From contig JAEUIH010000020.1 in NCBI GenBank assembly GCA_016795105.1, positions 37,968 to 101,967 of the forward strand: a stretch of DNA of 64,000 nucleotides, read 5' to 3'. The translations under genes and the position numbers were made by a program. The DNA comes from Planctomyces sp. GTDB lineage: Bacteria; Planctomycetota; Planctomycetia; Planctomycetales; Planctomycetaceae. Shown here in pieces: positions 8,914 through 17,934 of the stretch; the stretch's first letter is position 1, and every line of letters starts with the position of its first letter. The notes beneath the pieces are model-generated. The model saw only the letters and a list, made by a program, of their open reading frames with translations. It was not told where the DNA came from and did not search any database.

Positions 8914-9666
8914 TCACAGTCCGGGGCCTGGTAGTCCGGAGTTTCTCAGCTCGGAGCTCCTCATCGAGGTCACAAAGCCCAGTCCGACAAGCACCGCGGA
9001 GACAGCAACCGCGACACAGAGTTCGCTGAGGGAGATGGATCGGATTTGAGAAGCGGCAGTGACATCCACAGCCGCCGGAAGTGATTGCCCGGCCGCAGAC
9101 ATGAGGATGCTCATCAATCCGCTGACCGTACATAAACTCAGAGAAGCCATATTCCTGCGATCAGGGGTAAACAGTAAGCCGATCAGAGTCAGTCCTGCCA
9201 CGACAGAGCCGCCCGCGATTCCGATCCAGAGTCCGACAGATTCGGGACGGCTGTTGGGAAGGCTCAGGAGTAACCAGTGCTCGGCAATCAGCATCTGTAC
9301 TAGTAGTATCGGAGACGTGACCGTATGAATCACTCCCACCGCAATTCCCCAGAATCGAATCTCCGGATCGCTGACCATCCGAACGGTTGCCGCGAAAGCT
9401 GCGACGATAAGTATCAACTGGAAGACACTAACAGGCAGCAGGACCGAATCTGCCAGTAAGAGTGCGCTGAGTTCTTCTGTGGAATTTGCGTCAGCGACAG
9501 GATTCATCAGGAATCCGGCAAGTGCAGTCAAACCTGCCGCGAGAGGCAGCAAATGCCATTGGCGCGACGCTGCAAGTCCGATCGCGGTATTGAGCACAGC
9601 GATGAGGCAACATGCAGCGAGCAGCAGAAGGTCGGAACGCCCGATGAGTAGAGTGATTGATTCCAC
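8914..9666 (-). CDS. Polytopic membrane protein heading the CobN-like operon
   Basis: 250 residues, about seven hydrophobic segments (starting 'LLLLAACCLIAVLNTAIGLA') with short polar loops and no soluble domain. I do not recognise the family with certainty; by position it corresponds to the extra membrane component (DUF2162-like or HmuT-like) found with ExbB/DUF2149/CobN genes. It is the first gene of the operon and lies directly downstream of the double palindrome at 9740-9790, so it is the likely first product made on derepression. It may be the permease that passes the freed metal or ligand into the cytoplasm, which is inference from context only. Confidence 0.6.
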   Translation of the reverse strand: MESITLLIGRSDLLLLAACCLIAVLNTAIGLAASRQWHLLPLAAGLTALAGFLMNPVADANSTEELSALLLADSVLLPVSVFQLILIVAAFAATVRMVSDPEIRFWGIAVGVIHTVTSPILLVQMLIAEHWLLLSLPNSRPESVGLWIGIAGGSVVAGLTLIGLLFTPDRRNMASLSLCTVSGLMSILMSAAGQSLPAAVDVTAASQIRSISLSELCVAVAVSAVLVGLGFVTSMRSSELRNSGLPGPGL

Positions 9667-9739
9667 GAGTCAACCCCGGGGATAGCAGGAGCGACAGCGA
9701 CATTCGCGACAGATCGCGTCGGTCAGAAAACAAAATACA

Positions 9740-9754
9740 TGCATACGCATTGCA
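9740..9754. promoter_or_regulatory. Putative Fur/Zur-family operator, site B
   Basis: TGCATACGCATTGCA between the divergent CobN-like operon and the DUF1559 gene. Read on the other strand (TGCAATGCGTATGCA) it differs from site C (TGCAATTGCTATGCA) only in the three central bases. It is placed to control both divergent promoters. Confidence 0.6.
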
Positions 9755-9776
9755 TGTGATGATTTGATACACTAGC

Positions 9777-9790
9777 ATTGCAGGTGCATA
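9777..9790. promoter_or_regulatory. Second half-site pair (ATTGCA-GG-TGCATA) near site B
   Basis: ATTGCAGGTGCATA contains the same two hexamers as site B, but in the opposite relative order and only 2 nt apart. 'GCATTGCA' is repeated at 9748-9755 and 9775-9782, giving direct repeats 27 bp apart. This may be a second repressor-dimer site covering the DUF1559 promoter. Confidence 0.4.
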
Positions 9791-9830
9791 CAGGCAATAG
9801 TTACAAAAACAGTTCCTGGAGAATTGGCGT

Positions 9831-10820
9831 ATGAATCGAAAACTGCGACTTCGGTCACGGGGGTTTACACTGATCGAACTTCTGGTGGTGATTGCCATTA
9901 TTGCGATCCTGATTGCTCTGCTGCTTCCTGCTGTTCAGCAGGCGCGAGAGGCTGCAAGGAGGACTCAGTGCAAAAACAATCTCAAGCAATTGGGTTTGGC
10001 GATGCACAACTACGAGTCAACTCATTCAGTGTTTCCTCTGATTTCCTTCAATCATCAGGGCTATTCGCCTCAGGCTCAGATTCTGCCGTTTCTGGAGCAG
10101 GGGAACCTGCATTCGCTGATCGACTTCAATCAGCCATTGCTGGTGGGCAGTGGCCCAACAGCGACACTGAATCCGGTGCATATTGGGCTTCAGGATCGGC
10201 TGATTAACGTATTTCTCTGTCCTTCTGACAGTGGTGATCCGATGCTGTTTGATAGTGGATATCAATGGGCCGGTACGAACTACATGGTGAACACAGGATC
10301 GGGGGCGGGGCTGAACTACTTCGAAGGGGGTTCACCGCAGCCGGACGGGATGTTCTGGCGCGGGTCGAGTACGAGGTTTCGTGACATTACCGATGGTACA
10401 TCAAACACGCTGCTCATGGCTGAGACTCTGTTTGGCGGACGCAATGCTGTGTCAACCACAGTATTGACGGACGTGCGTCGGCAGACTCAGCGAGCAAGCG
10501 GTGGTGGCGGTCCGGGTAGCCGGACATCGGAGAATTTGGTTGCTGCGGCTCCAGCCGGTTTCAATGGGGTTCGTGCGGGATCGTGGATTCGGACAACCGG
10601 GTATCACATCACAACGAATGGGTACTATACGCCGAACCATCGGCTGCCCGATGTGCTGCATCATGGTCATATTGTCGCAAGCAGTCGCAGTCTTCATACC
10701 GGAGGGACTCAGACGCTGTTGGTTGACGGGAGTGTTCGCTTTGTGTCTGACAGTGTGGACGTGGGCACATGGCGAGCTCTCTTCACACGCGGTACCGGCG
10801 AAGTCACGGGTGAGTTCTAG
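9831..10820 (+). CDS. DUF1559 pseudopilin-like protein
   Basis: 329 residues from ATG 9831 (GGAG upstream). The prepilin segment '[21 protein letters not shown]' (~12-32) is followed by the family hallmark '[30 protein letters not shown]'. DUF1559 covers the rest: '[16 protein letters not shown]' in the middle and '[20 protein letters not shown]' at the C-terminus (H-X9-DG type). Planctomycetes carry dozens of these; they are thought to be exported pseudopilin-like subunits of unknown purpose. This copy is divergent from the CobN-like operon across the putative operators and is followed by a lipoprotein gene 42 bp downstream, so its expression probably responds to the same metal. Confidence 0.9.
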   Translation: MNRKLRLRSRGFTLIELLVVIAIIAILIALLLPAVQQAREAARRTQCKNNLKQLGLAMHNYESTHSVFPLISFNHQGYSPQAQILPFLEQGNLHSLIDFNQPLLVGSGPTATLNPVHIGLQDRLINVFLCPSDSGDPMLFDSGYQWAGTNYMVNTGSGAGLNYFEGGSPQPDGMFWRGSSTRFRDITDGTSNTLLMAETLFGGRNAVSTTVLTDVRRQTQRASGGGGPGSRTSENLVAAAPAGFNGVRAGSWIRTTGYHITTNGYYTPNHRLPDVLHHGHIVASSRSLHTGGTQTLLVDGSVRFVSDSVDVGTWRALFTRGTGEVTGEF

Positions 10821-10862
10821 GCGTTTCCGCAATTCAAAGTTATCGCTACGAAGGTTGATCCA

Positions 10863-11297
10863 TTGTTGTCGAACGACATCGGGGAACTGCGGACGAGAAT
10901 TCTGCAGGCTGTTTTGCTTGTGTTCATCTGTGCGGGTTGTTCGTCGGGAGAGGGGCAGCATTCCGAAGGGGGGACTGTCTGCGTGATTCTGGCGGGCATT
11001 CATCCGCTGAAGGATGTTCAGGTGTCGGTCTTTTCGGATGATCGCCCCGAAGATCAGCCCATTGCGTTCGGTATCTCAGATGACAATGGTCGACTACTTC
11101 TGAGACAGCGGGAATCACTTTCGGGGTTTCAGCTTCCGGAAGGTGGTTATCGGTTGACGATTGAGTCGGTCGGAGAGTTTCAGCTGATATGGCCCGGCGA
11201 ATTCTCCGACCCACTCCGAACACCGCTGAAGCAGTTGTGGGCACCGAATGGCAGTGAGCTGATCCTGGATGTGCCGGAGCCAAAACTGAATCTGTAG
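10863..11297 (+). CDS. Small lipoprotein with carboxypeptidase-regulatory-like fold
   Basis: 144 residues from a TTG at 10863; no ATG fits better. A lipobox 'LLVFICAGC' places the lipidated Cys at ~25. The rest reads as one beta-sandwich of the transthyretin/carboxypeptidase-regulatory type ('VQVSVFSDDRP', 'SDDNGRLLLRQ', 'PEGGYRLTIE'). DUF1559 genes in planctomycetes are commonly followed by such lipoproteins (another pair is at 48543-49993), so the two products probably act together at the cell envelope. It follows the DUF1559 gene in a likely two-gene operon. The start codon is the weakest part of this call. Confidence 0.65.
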   Translation: MLSNDIGELRTRILQAVLLVFICAGCSSGEGQHSEGGTVCVILAGIHPLKDVQVSVFSDDRPEDQPIAFGISDDNGRLLLRQRESLSGFQLPEGGYRLTIESVGEFQLIWPGEFSDPLRTPLKQLWAPNGSELILDVPEPKLNL

Positions 11298-11398
11298 CTG
11301 TGATCGCTGCTTCAGGGTTCGTGTATTTCGTGGTCACCGATCACGCTGGCTACACGCTGGATGCTGATAACGCGATGTATTCAGGGATCCTGCCGGGG

Positions 11399-12721
11399 TT
11401 ACTCAGCCTTGTCCGGCGTTAAAGGCGGGAACAGAAAACGGAGCGCATCAGGCAGTTGGCGGGACCAGGCACGCTCATCATGTGTGCCTTCCTTCGCCTC
11501 CAGAAAAAGAATGTTCCGGTCGGACTTTTGATCAGCACTTGTCAGCAGTTCGTGCAATCGCCGACATCTGTCAACAGCAGCAGTCCGTGTTGATTCGTCT
11601 CGCCCTTCACGTGCCCCCATCGACAGCCATATTCTCGCTTCGATCGGGAGGCGTGTTTCTGTCGAGAGTTCCGTCAGGATGCGTTCGTCAGCCCATCCCA
11701 GAGAAGGCGATATCGCTGCGCATCCGCCAAAGATATCCGGGCGATGGATACATGCATGGATCGAGATCAGACCTCCCAATGATGACCCCCCAGTCACTGT
11801 CGAGTCTCGGTTTGTCAGAGTTCGATAGTTGCGATCGATCATAGGTTTGAGTTCGTCTGCGAGGAAGCGGATATAGTTCAACCCGTTGCCACCTCGTTCG
11901 GACTGAGCGTCTCGGGATACCGTGTATTCATCGATGCGATCCGGCGTATTCCAGATACCGACGATGATCAGCGGGCAGATCTCCTGTTGTGCAATCAGTC
12001 GCGATGCAGTTTCATCAGCCTGCCATTCGGTACCGAAGGCCGCAGTTGCTGAATCAAACAGATTTTGTCCATCATGCATGTACAGGACAGGGTAGCGGTC
12101 GGTGTTTTGGTCGTAGCCCGGAGGGAGCCAGACAGCTACAGTGCGTTTTGCTGGTAAGAACTCGGAGGCCAGCTCTTCGTGAAGAACAAGGGAGCCTGTC
12201 ACGGTTGATTTGCCGGTGGTTGGCTTTGCCCATCCTTCTACGGAAACCCGGAACTCCTGAACGGCTTCGTTGACTGCTGGTTCGATGGCGAGGCGTCGGT
12301 TGGGTATGTCGAGCCCCTGAGAGTTCTTTTCGACCTGTTGCCATGAGCCCTGAGTAATTTTGCACTCAACCTGTGAACCCGCAGGGGCCAGAAACTCGCC
12401 CTGATAGGTGCCATCCGTTGCTCGCGTCAAAAGCAGTCCGTTGGGTTTCCATTGTCCAAGGGCACGTAGATTTCCGGCCAGATAAATCCGTGGCGGTTTT
12501 GGTGGGTGGATGACTGTTTCGGCTGGAGAACCGGCCGCTTCGTCCGGAGCACTGACAGCTTCAGTTGGGACATGAACAACGATTCGGACGCGAGTCTCAG
12601 ATGGGGATTCTGCGAGCAACTGTTGCAGAGAGAGGCAGCTGAAGCAAGCTGTTGTGAAGGCGATCAGGATGTTTTGGAGACCTCGATACCGGCTTTGTAA
12701 TGTGATCATGGTCGAGATCAT
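11399..12721 (-). CDS. Esterase, enterochelin-esterase (Fes/IroE)-like alpha/beta hydrolase, exported
   Basis: 440 residues with an N-terminal signal-like segment ('IAFTTACFSCLSL'). Residues ~75-165 resemble a starch-binding/CBM20-48-like beta sandwich ('IYLAGNLRALGQWKPNG'). Residues ~195-435 are the esterase D / enterochelin-esterase domain: 'VLYMHDGQNLFD', nucleophile elbow 'GGSSLGG', and a late 'EGTHDERAW' supplying the His. Relatives cleave siderophore esters or other acyl esters. It sits alone on the minus strand between metal-linked operons, which makes a siderophore-type substrate attractive, but no standard operator lies in front of it. The start may be the second Met, 12 bp in. Confidence 0.75.
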   Translation of the reverse strand: MISTMITLQSRYRGLQNILIAFTTACFSCLSLQQLLAESPSETRVRIVVHVPTEAVSAPDEAAGSPAETVIHPPKPPRIYLAGNLRALGQWKPNGLLLTRATDGTYQGEFLAPAGSQVECKITQGSWQQVEKNSQGLDIPNRRLAIEPAVNEAVQEFRVSVEGWAKPTTGKSTVTGSLVLHEELASEFLPAKRTVAVWLPPGYDQNTDRYPVLYMHDGQNLFDSATAAFGTEWQADETASRLIAQQEICPLIIVGIWNTPDRIDEYTVSRDAQSERGGNGLNYIRFLADELKPMIDRNYRTLTNRDSTVTGGSSLGGLISIHACIHRPDIFGGCAAISPSLGWADERILTELSTETRLPIEARIWLSMGAREGRDESTRTAAVDRCRRLHELLTSADQKSDRNILFLEAKEGTHDERAWSRQLPDALRFLFPPLTPDKAE

Positions 12722-13157
12722 CGTTTCAGTTTGGGGTGGAGTCCTGCATCATTGCGGGCATCATTGCGGGAGAGTGGCATGATAAGCGTGTCCGGTACTG
12801 TTCGACAATGGGCTTCATTCAATGTTGGGAGGTGGTGTGTACCGGGAGTTGGTGTCGATTTTGGTGCACATCTGTTCGGAAATGTCAGAAACGGTTCCTG
12901 ACACCTTTAAAGAGGGGGGGGGGCACCTTTTAAGGGGCGTTCCGGGAAAATTTGGGTTCGGGTTGGAGTTGGTAGTCGATTGATGAAGAAGGATTCGATA
13001 TTCTCAATGGTGGATGCGGTCCTGCTGTGGCTCTGTTGAATTTGCTTAAATCCGCAGGTTTTAACAATGTTCATGGTCGCCGTAACCAGCCTTCCTGTTG
13101 ATCCTGCCTTCCTTCAGCTTTCCCCATCTCCTTCCTCAGAGACGATTCGGAGCGGTA
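12722..13157. other. 436-bp intergenic region with small repeats
   Basis: No gene seen. It holds a 13-bp tandem duplication around 12750-12775 (GCATCATTGCGG twice), one REP-like element (12889-12908), a run of ten G at 12914-12923, and a near-duplicate 'CACCTTTTAA' next to it. It separates the esterase and PSCyt genes, which are transcribed divergently. Confidence 0.5.
12889..12908 (-). repeat. REP-like element, copy 1
   Basis: AAACGGTTCCTGACACCTTT, the reverse complement of the element at 17878-17898 in front of the REP-associated transposase gene. Related copies are at 39744-39766 and 40098-40120. Confidence 0.55.
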
Positions 13158-16100
13158 ATGCGTACTGTTGCTGCCTTCGTGGCATTTGCCTTTGGATTTT
13201 GTTTTTTTGAGCCGTTCGGGTTGCGGCAGGCCGTCTCGGTTCCTCAGGAAGAATCGAAATCAACAGAATTCTTTGAGCAGCGGATTCGACCGGTGCTGGT
13301 GCAGCACTGTTATGAGTGTCACTCTGCAGAGTCAGAAGGTGTGAAGGGCGGTTTGATGCTCGACACCGCTGAAGGTCTGCGGGCCGGTGGGGACAGTGGC
13401 TCTGCGATCGTAGCTGGCCGAAGCGCGGAGAGTCTGTTGATTGATGCGCTGCGGTACAAATCTCTGCAGATGCCTCCGAAGGGGAAGTTGCCTGAGAGTG
13501 TTGTTCTGGATTTCGAGCGTTGGATTGATGACGGAGCACCGGATCCTCGAATTGGGGCTCCGGCGGCCGTGAAGAAGTCCATCGATTTTGAAGAGGCTCG
13601 GAGGTTCTGGTCATTTGTACCGCCGGTTCGAGTGGCAAGGCCGCCTGTAAAAAGAACTGAATGGGCTCAAAATGAGATTGATTATTTCCTGCTGGCGACG
13701 ATGGAAGCCAACGGCCTTGAGCCTTCACTGCCAGCGGATCGGCGTGAGCTGATCCGTCGGGCGACATTTGATCTGATCGGTCTGCCTCCGACGCCTGAAG
13801 AGGTGGATGCCTTTGTGTCGGATGCATCAGAAGATGCATTTGCAAAGGTCGTGGATCGTTTATTGGCATCACCGCATTACGGAGAACGCTGGGGGCGGTA
13901 CTGGCTGGATGTTGCCCGTTATGCGGAAGATCAGGCTCACACGTTTTCAGTGACACCCAATACCAATGGATATCGTTATCGTGACTGGGTGATTTCGGCG
14001 ATGAACTCCGATTTGCCCTTTGATCAGTTTGTACGTTATCAGATTGCCGCAGACCTGATTTCCATGCCCGAAGAGCAGCGTACTATTCAGTTGCCGGCGT
14101 TGGGGTATTTTGGGCTGGGGGCACAATACTACAAGAACACGGATGCCGCGAAGGCGGCAGCTGATGAGCTTGACGATCGGATCGATACCTTGAGTCGTGG
14201 ATTTCTGGGGCTGACTGTTTCCTGTGCACGCTGTCACGACCATAAGTTTGACCCGATTCCAACTCAGGACTATTACTCGCTGGCAGGCGTCTTCAACAGT
14301 TCTCGGCTGCACAATGCTCCGCTGGTGCCGCAGGAACAAGTGGACAGTTTTCATAAAACACAGGCTCGACTGAAGGAGCTGGAAGAAGCTGTTCAGCGGC
14401 AGGTTTCGGAAGTTGCTCCTCGAGTGCGTGAATCGTTTCTGTCGCAGGTTGCCCAGTATCTGGAAGCTGCGTGGCGGCTGCGTGCAGGTCAGGGAGCTGA
14501 TGTTAAGGCTGTGGCGCTCGAAGGATCTCTGAACGAGAAGTTTCTCGGCTCCTGGGTGGAATTTTTGTCGTCTCAGCGAAGTGTTGCTTCGCTGGCGAAT
14601 GTTCCGTTACCGGCCACCGACAATTTAGCTGGTCATACTGCAGTACCGGAGCAGGTGAAGATGGCTGCGACTGAATTTCAGCGGCACCTTGAGTTGCTGT
14701 TGAAGCAGAGGGCTGGCACACTGACAACAGAAGAAGAGGCAGCACTTCGGAAACTGAATCCAGCCGATAAGGCTCGATATTCCAGCCCAATTGTCACGAA
14801 GCGAGAACCATCGGTACAGATTGATGTCGATCTGCAGGGAGCTCGTGAGCTGTATTTAGTTGTCACTGATGCCGGTGACGGTGCAAGTTGCGACCATGCC
14901 GACTGGGCAGAGACGAGGCTTGTTACATCTTCCGGTGAGATGCAATTGTCTGAATTGAGTTGGCGCAGTGTTAATGTTACCTATGGAAGTGTTCATCTGA
15001 ATCAGAATGTTCAGGGCGGACCAATTCGAATCGGAGGAAAGAGCTTCTCCACCGGCCTCGGCACGCACTCAACCTCCGTCATCGCGTACGATCTTCCGGA
15101 AGGTGTTTTGAGGTTTCGTGCGACAGCGGGACTGGACCATAGTGGAACAGATCAGGGAGGCTGCGGAGAAGGTGCCAGTGTTCAGTTTCGGGTCTATACC
15201 GAAACCCCGGCAGATATCGGGGTGGTCAGTGGTGACCTGCTGACGCAGGTATTTGGCGAGAACGGGGTGTTCCGGATGGAGCCGTCAGAGATTGAGCAGC
15301 ATCTTCCGGAGTCCGTGAAGCAGGAGCTTCAGTCGCAGCGAAAACAGCTGGAGGAGTTGAGGAAATCAGCACCAGCCATGTATCCAGTGGCTCACGTGAT
15401 TGCTGAAGCGAATCCCGCCGACATGAAGGTGTTTATTCGGGGAAATCCTGCGAATCAGGGGGATGTCGCACCCCGCAGATTCCTGCGAATCTTGTCGGAT
15501 GAAGCTGAAGAGGTCCCATTGTTCCGAAATGGGAGTGGCCGACATGAGCTGGCAGAGGCTATTGCGGCTGCTGAAAATCCATTGACTTCGAGAGTCATGG
15601 TGAATCGACTTTGGCAGCATCATTTTGGTCGAGGACTGGTGGGTACCCCTGACAACTTTGGGCAGCTTGGCGAACGCCCCAGTCATCCTGAGCTGCTCGA
15701 CTACCTTGCGGTACGTTTCCAGGAACTGGGCTGGTCAGTGAAAGCGATGCATCGGGAGATGATGTTGTCCTCGACGTATCAGCAGAGTTCGGATGGAAGT
15801 GAAGCCAGTCTGGCCATTGATGCAGACAACCGATATCTGTGGCGAATGAATCGTCGACGCCTCGATGTCGAAGCCTGGCGGGATGCATTGCTGTCGGTCT
15901 CCGGCAGGCTGGATCGACGAATGGGAGGCGCTTCAACTAATCTGTCTGATGCTGATAATTCGCGTCGAACCGTCTATGCGTTCATTAGTCGCCATGAACT
16001 GGACAGCATGTTGCGACTCTTTGACTTTCCTGATGCCAATATCACGAATTCATCGAGATCGGAAACCACTGTTCCGCAGCAGCAGCTGTTTGTGATCAAC

Positions 16101-16358
16101 AGCCCGTTTATGCTGAATCAGGCGCGAGCATTTGCGGCGAGACTCAGAGAAGAAGCTGGTGAGGGTGATACCGATCGAATACGGCTGGCCTTTGAGCTGG
16201 CGTTTGGGCGACCCGTGACGGAGGATGAGCTGCAGCTGGGGCTGACCTATGTCACGGCAGAGGACAGCGAAGAAGAAAAGCAGGGAACAACACTGAGTCG
16301 GTGGGAGCGTTACACACAGATCCTGCTGGCCAGCAACGAGTTTCTGTATGTGGACTGA
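13158..16358 (+). CDS. PSCyt1-DUF1549-DUF1553 c-type haem protein with NPCBM module
   Basis: 1066 residues from the ATG at 13158, chosen over an upstream TTG because GGAG lies 7 nt before it and a signal peptide follows (MRTVAAFVAFAFGFCFF). First haem motif CYECH at 51-55 (PSCyt1), then DUF1549 with a second motif in 'SCARCHDHKFDPI'. The middle contains an NPCBM-like carbohydrate-binding module ('GGKSFSTGLGTHSTSVIAYD', then 'AGLDHSGTDQGG'). The C-terminus is DUF1553 ('NPLTSRVMVNRLWQHHFG'). These exported planctomycete proteins are always paired with a DUF1501 protein (here 40 bp downstream) and are thought to act in polysaccharide handling; the reaction is unknown. Confidence 0.9.
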   Translation: MRTVAAFVAFAFGFCFFEPFGLRQAVSVPQEESKSTEFFEQRIRPVLVQHCYECHSAESEGVKGGLMLDTAEGLRAGGDSGSAIVAGRSAESLLIDALRYKSLQMPPKGKLPESVVLDFERWIDDGAPDPRIGAPAAVKKSIDFEEARRFWSFVPPVRVARPPVKRTEWAQNEIDYFLLATMEANGLEPSLPADRRELIRRATFDLIGLPPTPEEVDAFVSDASEDAFAKVVDRLLASPHYGERWGRYWLDVARYAEDQAHTFSVTPNTNGYRYRDWVISAMNSDLPFDQFVRYQIAADLISMPEEQRTIQLPALGYFGLGAQYYKNTDAAKAAADELDDRIDTLSRGFLGLTVSCARCHDHKFDPIPTQDYYSLAGVFNSSRLHNAPLVPQEQVDSFHKTQARLKELEEAVQRQVSEVAPRVRESFLSQVAQYLEAAWRLRAGQGADVKAVALEGSLNEKFLGSWVEFLSSQRSVASLANVPLPATDNLAGHTAVPEQVKMAATEFQRHLELLLKQRAGTLTTEEEAALRKLNPADKARYSSPIVTKREPSVQIDVDLQGARELYLVVTDAGDGASCDHADWAETRLVTSSGEMQLSELSWRSVNVTYGSVHLNQNVQGGPIRIGGKSFSTGLGTHSTSVIAYDLPEGVLRFRATAGLDHSGTDQGGCGEGASVQFRVYTETPADIGVVSGDLLTQVFGENGVFRMEPSEIEQHLPESVKQELQSQRKQLEELRKSAPAMYPVAHVIAEANPADMKVFIRGNPANQGDVAPRRFLRILSDEAEEVPLFRNGSGRHELAEAIAAAENPLTSRVMVNRLWQHHFGRGLVGTPDNFGQLGERPSHPELLDYLAVRFQELGWSVKAMHREMMLSSTYQQSSDGSEASLAIDADNRYLWRMNRRRLDVEAWRDALLSVSGRLDRRMGGASTNLSDADNSRRTVYAFISRHELDSMLRLFDFPDANITNSSRSETTVPQQQLFVINSPFMLNQARAFAARLREEAGEGDTDRIRLAFELAFGRPVTEDELQLGLTYVTAEDSEEEKQGTTLSRWERYTQILLASNEFLYVD

Positions 16359-16398
16359 AGCTTAGAACCGTGGATTTGAGCTGACGGGATAAGTCACA

Positions 16399-17844
16399 AT
16401 GATGCAGTTTGTACCAGGCGTTCCGACAGATGTCGTTACAAGTCAGACTTCAAGGCGCAGGATGCTCCAGCGACTGGGGACGGGTCTTGGAACTTTGGGG
16501 CTCGCTGGAATCCTGTCGCAGCAGGGCTTACTGACTCAATCTGCAGTGTTGGGTGCAGAGAGTGCCGGGGGCGGCCCTTTATCACCGAAACAGCCGATGT
16601 TTCCGGCGCGAGCGAAGTATGTCATCCACCTCTTTATGAACGGCGGCCCATCGCAGGTTGACACATTTGATCCAAAGCCTGCTCTGGAAAAGTATGACGG
16701 CCAGCGACCGCCTGCAGCCAATCTGAGTACTGAGCGAAAGACGGGCGGGTTAATGAAATCGCCATTTCGGTTCAATCGCCATGGCGAATCGGGTCTTGAG
16801 GTCAGCGAGATCTTTCCGAAGCTCGGCGAGTGCGTGGATGATTTGTGTGTGATTCGATCGATGCATACGAACATACCCAATCACGAACCATCGTTGCTGA
16901 TGATGACGAGCGGGGAGACTCAGCCAACCCGTCCCTCAATGGGGTCATGGCTGCTGTACGGACTTGGAACAGAGAATCAGAATCTTCCCGGGTTTGTTGT
17001 CTTGTGCCCCGGCAAACCGGTGGTGGGGCCGGCACTGTGGGGGAATCGGTTTCTTCCAGGTGTCTACCAGGGCGCTCAGATCAATAACGCGAACATGGAC
17101 CCGCGGACAGTCATTCGCGACATCAATAACACATCGATATCAAGGAGTGCTCAGCGAGAACAGCTTGACCTGCTGAAACAGATGAATGAGCTGCATTTGT
17201 CACGTCGAGGTGGGAGCGATAATCCGCTTGAGGCCAGAATTCAGTCGTTGGAAATGGCATTTCGAATGCAGACAGAAGCTCAGGAAGTGTTCGATCTGAG
17301 CCAGGAGACGAGGTCTACACGAGAGGCCTACGGTGCCGGCGAATTTGCTGATGGATGTCTGGCAGCCCGCAGGCTGGTCGAACGGGGTGTTCGGATGGTA
17401 CAGGTGTTCTATGGAAACGGTCAGCCATGGGATGACCATGAGAACATTGCCAGCCATGCGGACAAGGCGAAAGCAGTGGATCAGCCGATTGCGGCCCTGA
17501 TCAATGACTTGAAAGAGCGAGGGTTGTTTGAAGACACACTGATTCTTTGGGGTGGAGAGTTTGGCAGAACTCCGGTATCCGAAGGAGCAAAAGGGCGGGA
17601 CCACAACAATCATGGATTCAGCGTATGGCTTGCCGGTGGAGGCGTGAAAGGTGGCATGGCATATGGATCCACGGACGAGTTCGGATTTGCTGCCGTGGAG
17701 AACAAGGTCCATGTTCATGACCTGCATGCCACGATTCTGCACCTGATGGGGATTGACCATGAGAAGCTGACATTTCGGTATTCGGGCCGCGATTTTCGGC
17801 TCACTGATGTGCATGGTCGTGTTGTCAGTGACATACTTTCTTAG
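16399..17844 (+). CDS. DUF1501 protein, Tat-exported, partner of the preceding PSCyt protein
   Basis: 481 residues. A Tat-type leader has 'SRRRMLQRLGTGLGTLGLAGIL' near residues 18-39. The body is the sulfatase/phosphatase-superfamily-like DUF1501 domain: '[18 protein letters not shown]' near the start, '[28 protein letters not shown]' in the middle and 'DLHATILHLMGIDHEKLT' near the end. Asp/His residues in these motifs suggest a metal site, though substrates are not established. Cotranscription with the upstream gene is likely. The start could be the second Met. Confidence 0.9.
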   Translation: MMQFVPGVPTDVVTSQTSRRRMLQRLGTGLGTLGLAGILSQQGLLTQSAVLGAESAGGGPLSPKQPMFPARAKYVIHLFMNGGPSQVDTFDPKPALEKYDGQRPPAANLSTERKTGGLMKSPFRFNRHGESGLEVSEIFPKLGECVDDLCVIRSMHTNIPNHEPSLLMMTSGETQPTRPSMGSWLLYGLGTENQNLPGFVVLCPGKPVVGPALWGNRFLPGVYQGAQINNANMDPRTVIRDINNTSISRSAQREQLDLLKQMNELHLSRRGGSDNPLEARIQSLEMAFRMQTEAQEVFDLSQETRSTREAYGAGEFADGCLAARRLVERGVRMVQVFYGNGQPWDDHENIASHADKAKAVDQPIAALINDLKERGLFEDTLILWGGEFGRTPVSEGAKGRDHNNHGFSVWLAGGGVKGGMAYGSTDEFGFAAVENKVHVHDLHATILHLMGIDHEKLTFRYSGRDFRLTDVHGRVVSDILS

Positions 17845-17877
17845 AGCAGATCTCTTTATCGGAAGAGGCGTGATCAG

Positions 17878-17898
17878 AAAAGGTGTCAGGAACCGTTT
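17878..17898 (+). repeat. REP-like element, copy 2, upstream of the RAYT gene
   Basis: AAAGGTGTCAGGAACCGTTT lies 37 bp before the REP-associated transposase start. It is the same family as 12889-12908 and the inverted pair at 39744/40098. Confidence 0.6.
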
Positions 17899-17934
17899 GT
17901 TGACAACCAGCCAGGAATACTCTAATATTTTTGC

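Noticed and set aside
9667..9830. Cobalamin riboswitch before the CobN-like operon
   Set aside because: No B12-box-like sequence or supporting helices were seen; the region is short and filled by the palindromes.
12750..12775. TGCATCATTGCGGGCATCATTGCGG as a further operator copy
   Set aside because: Half-sites are adjacent without the 3-4-nt centre and end in CG rather than CA; it is better described as a short tandem duplication.
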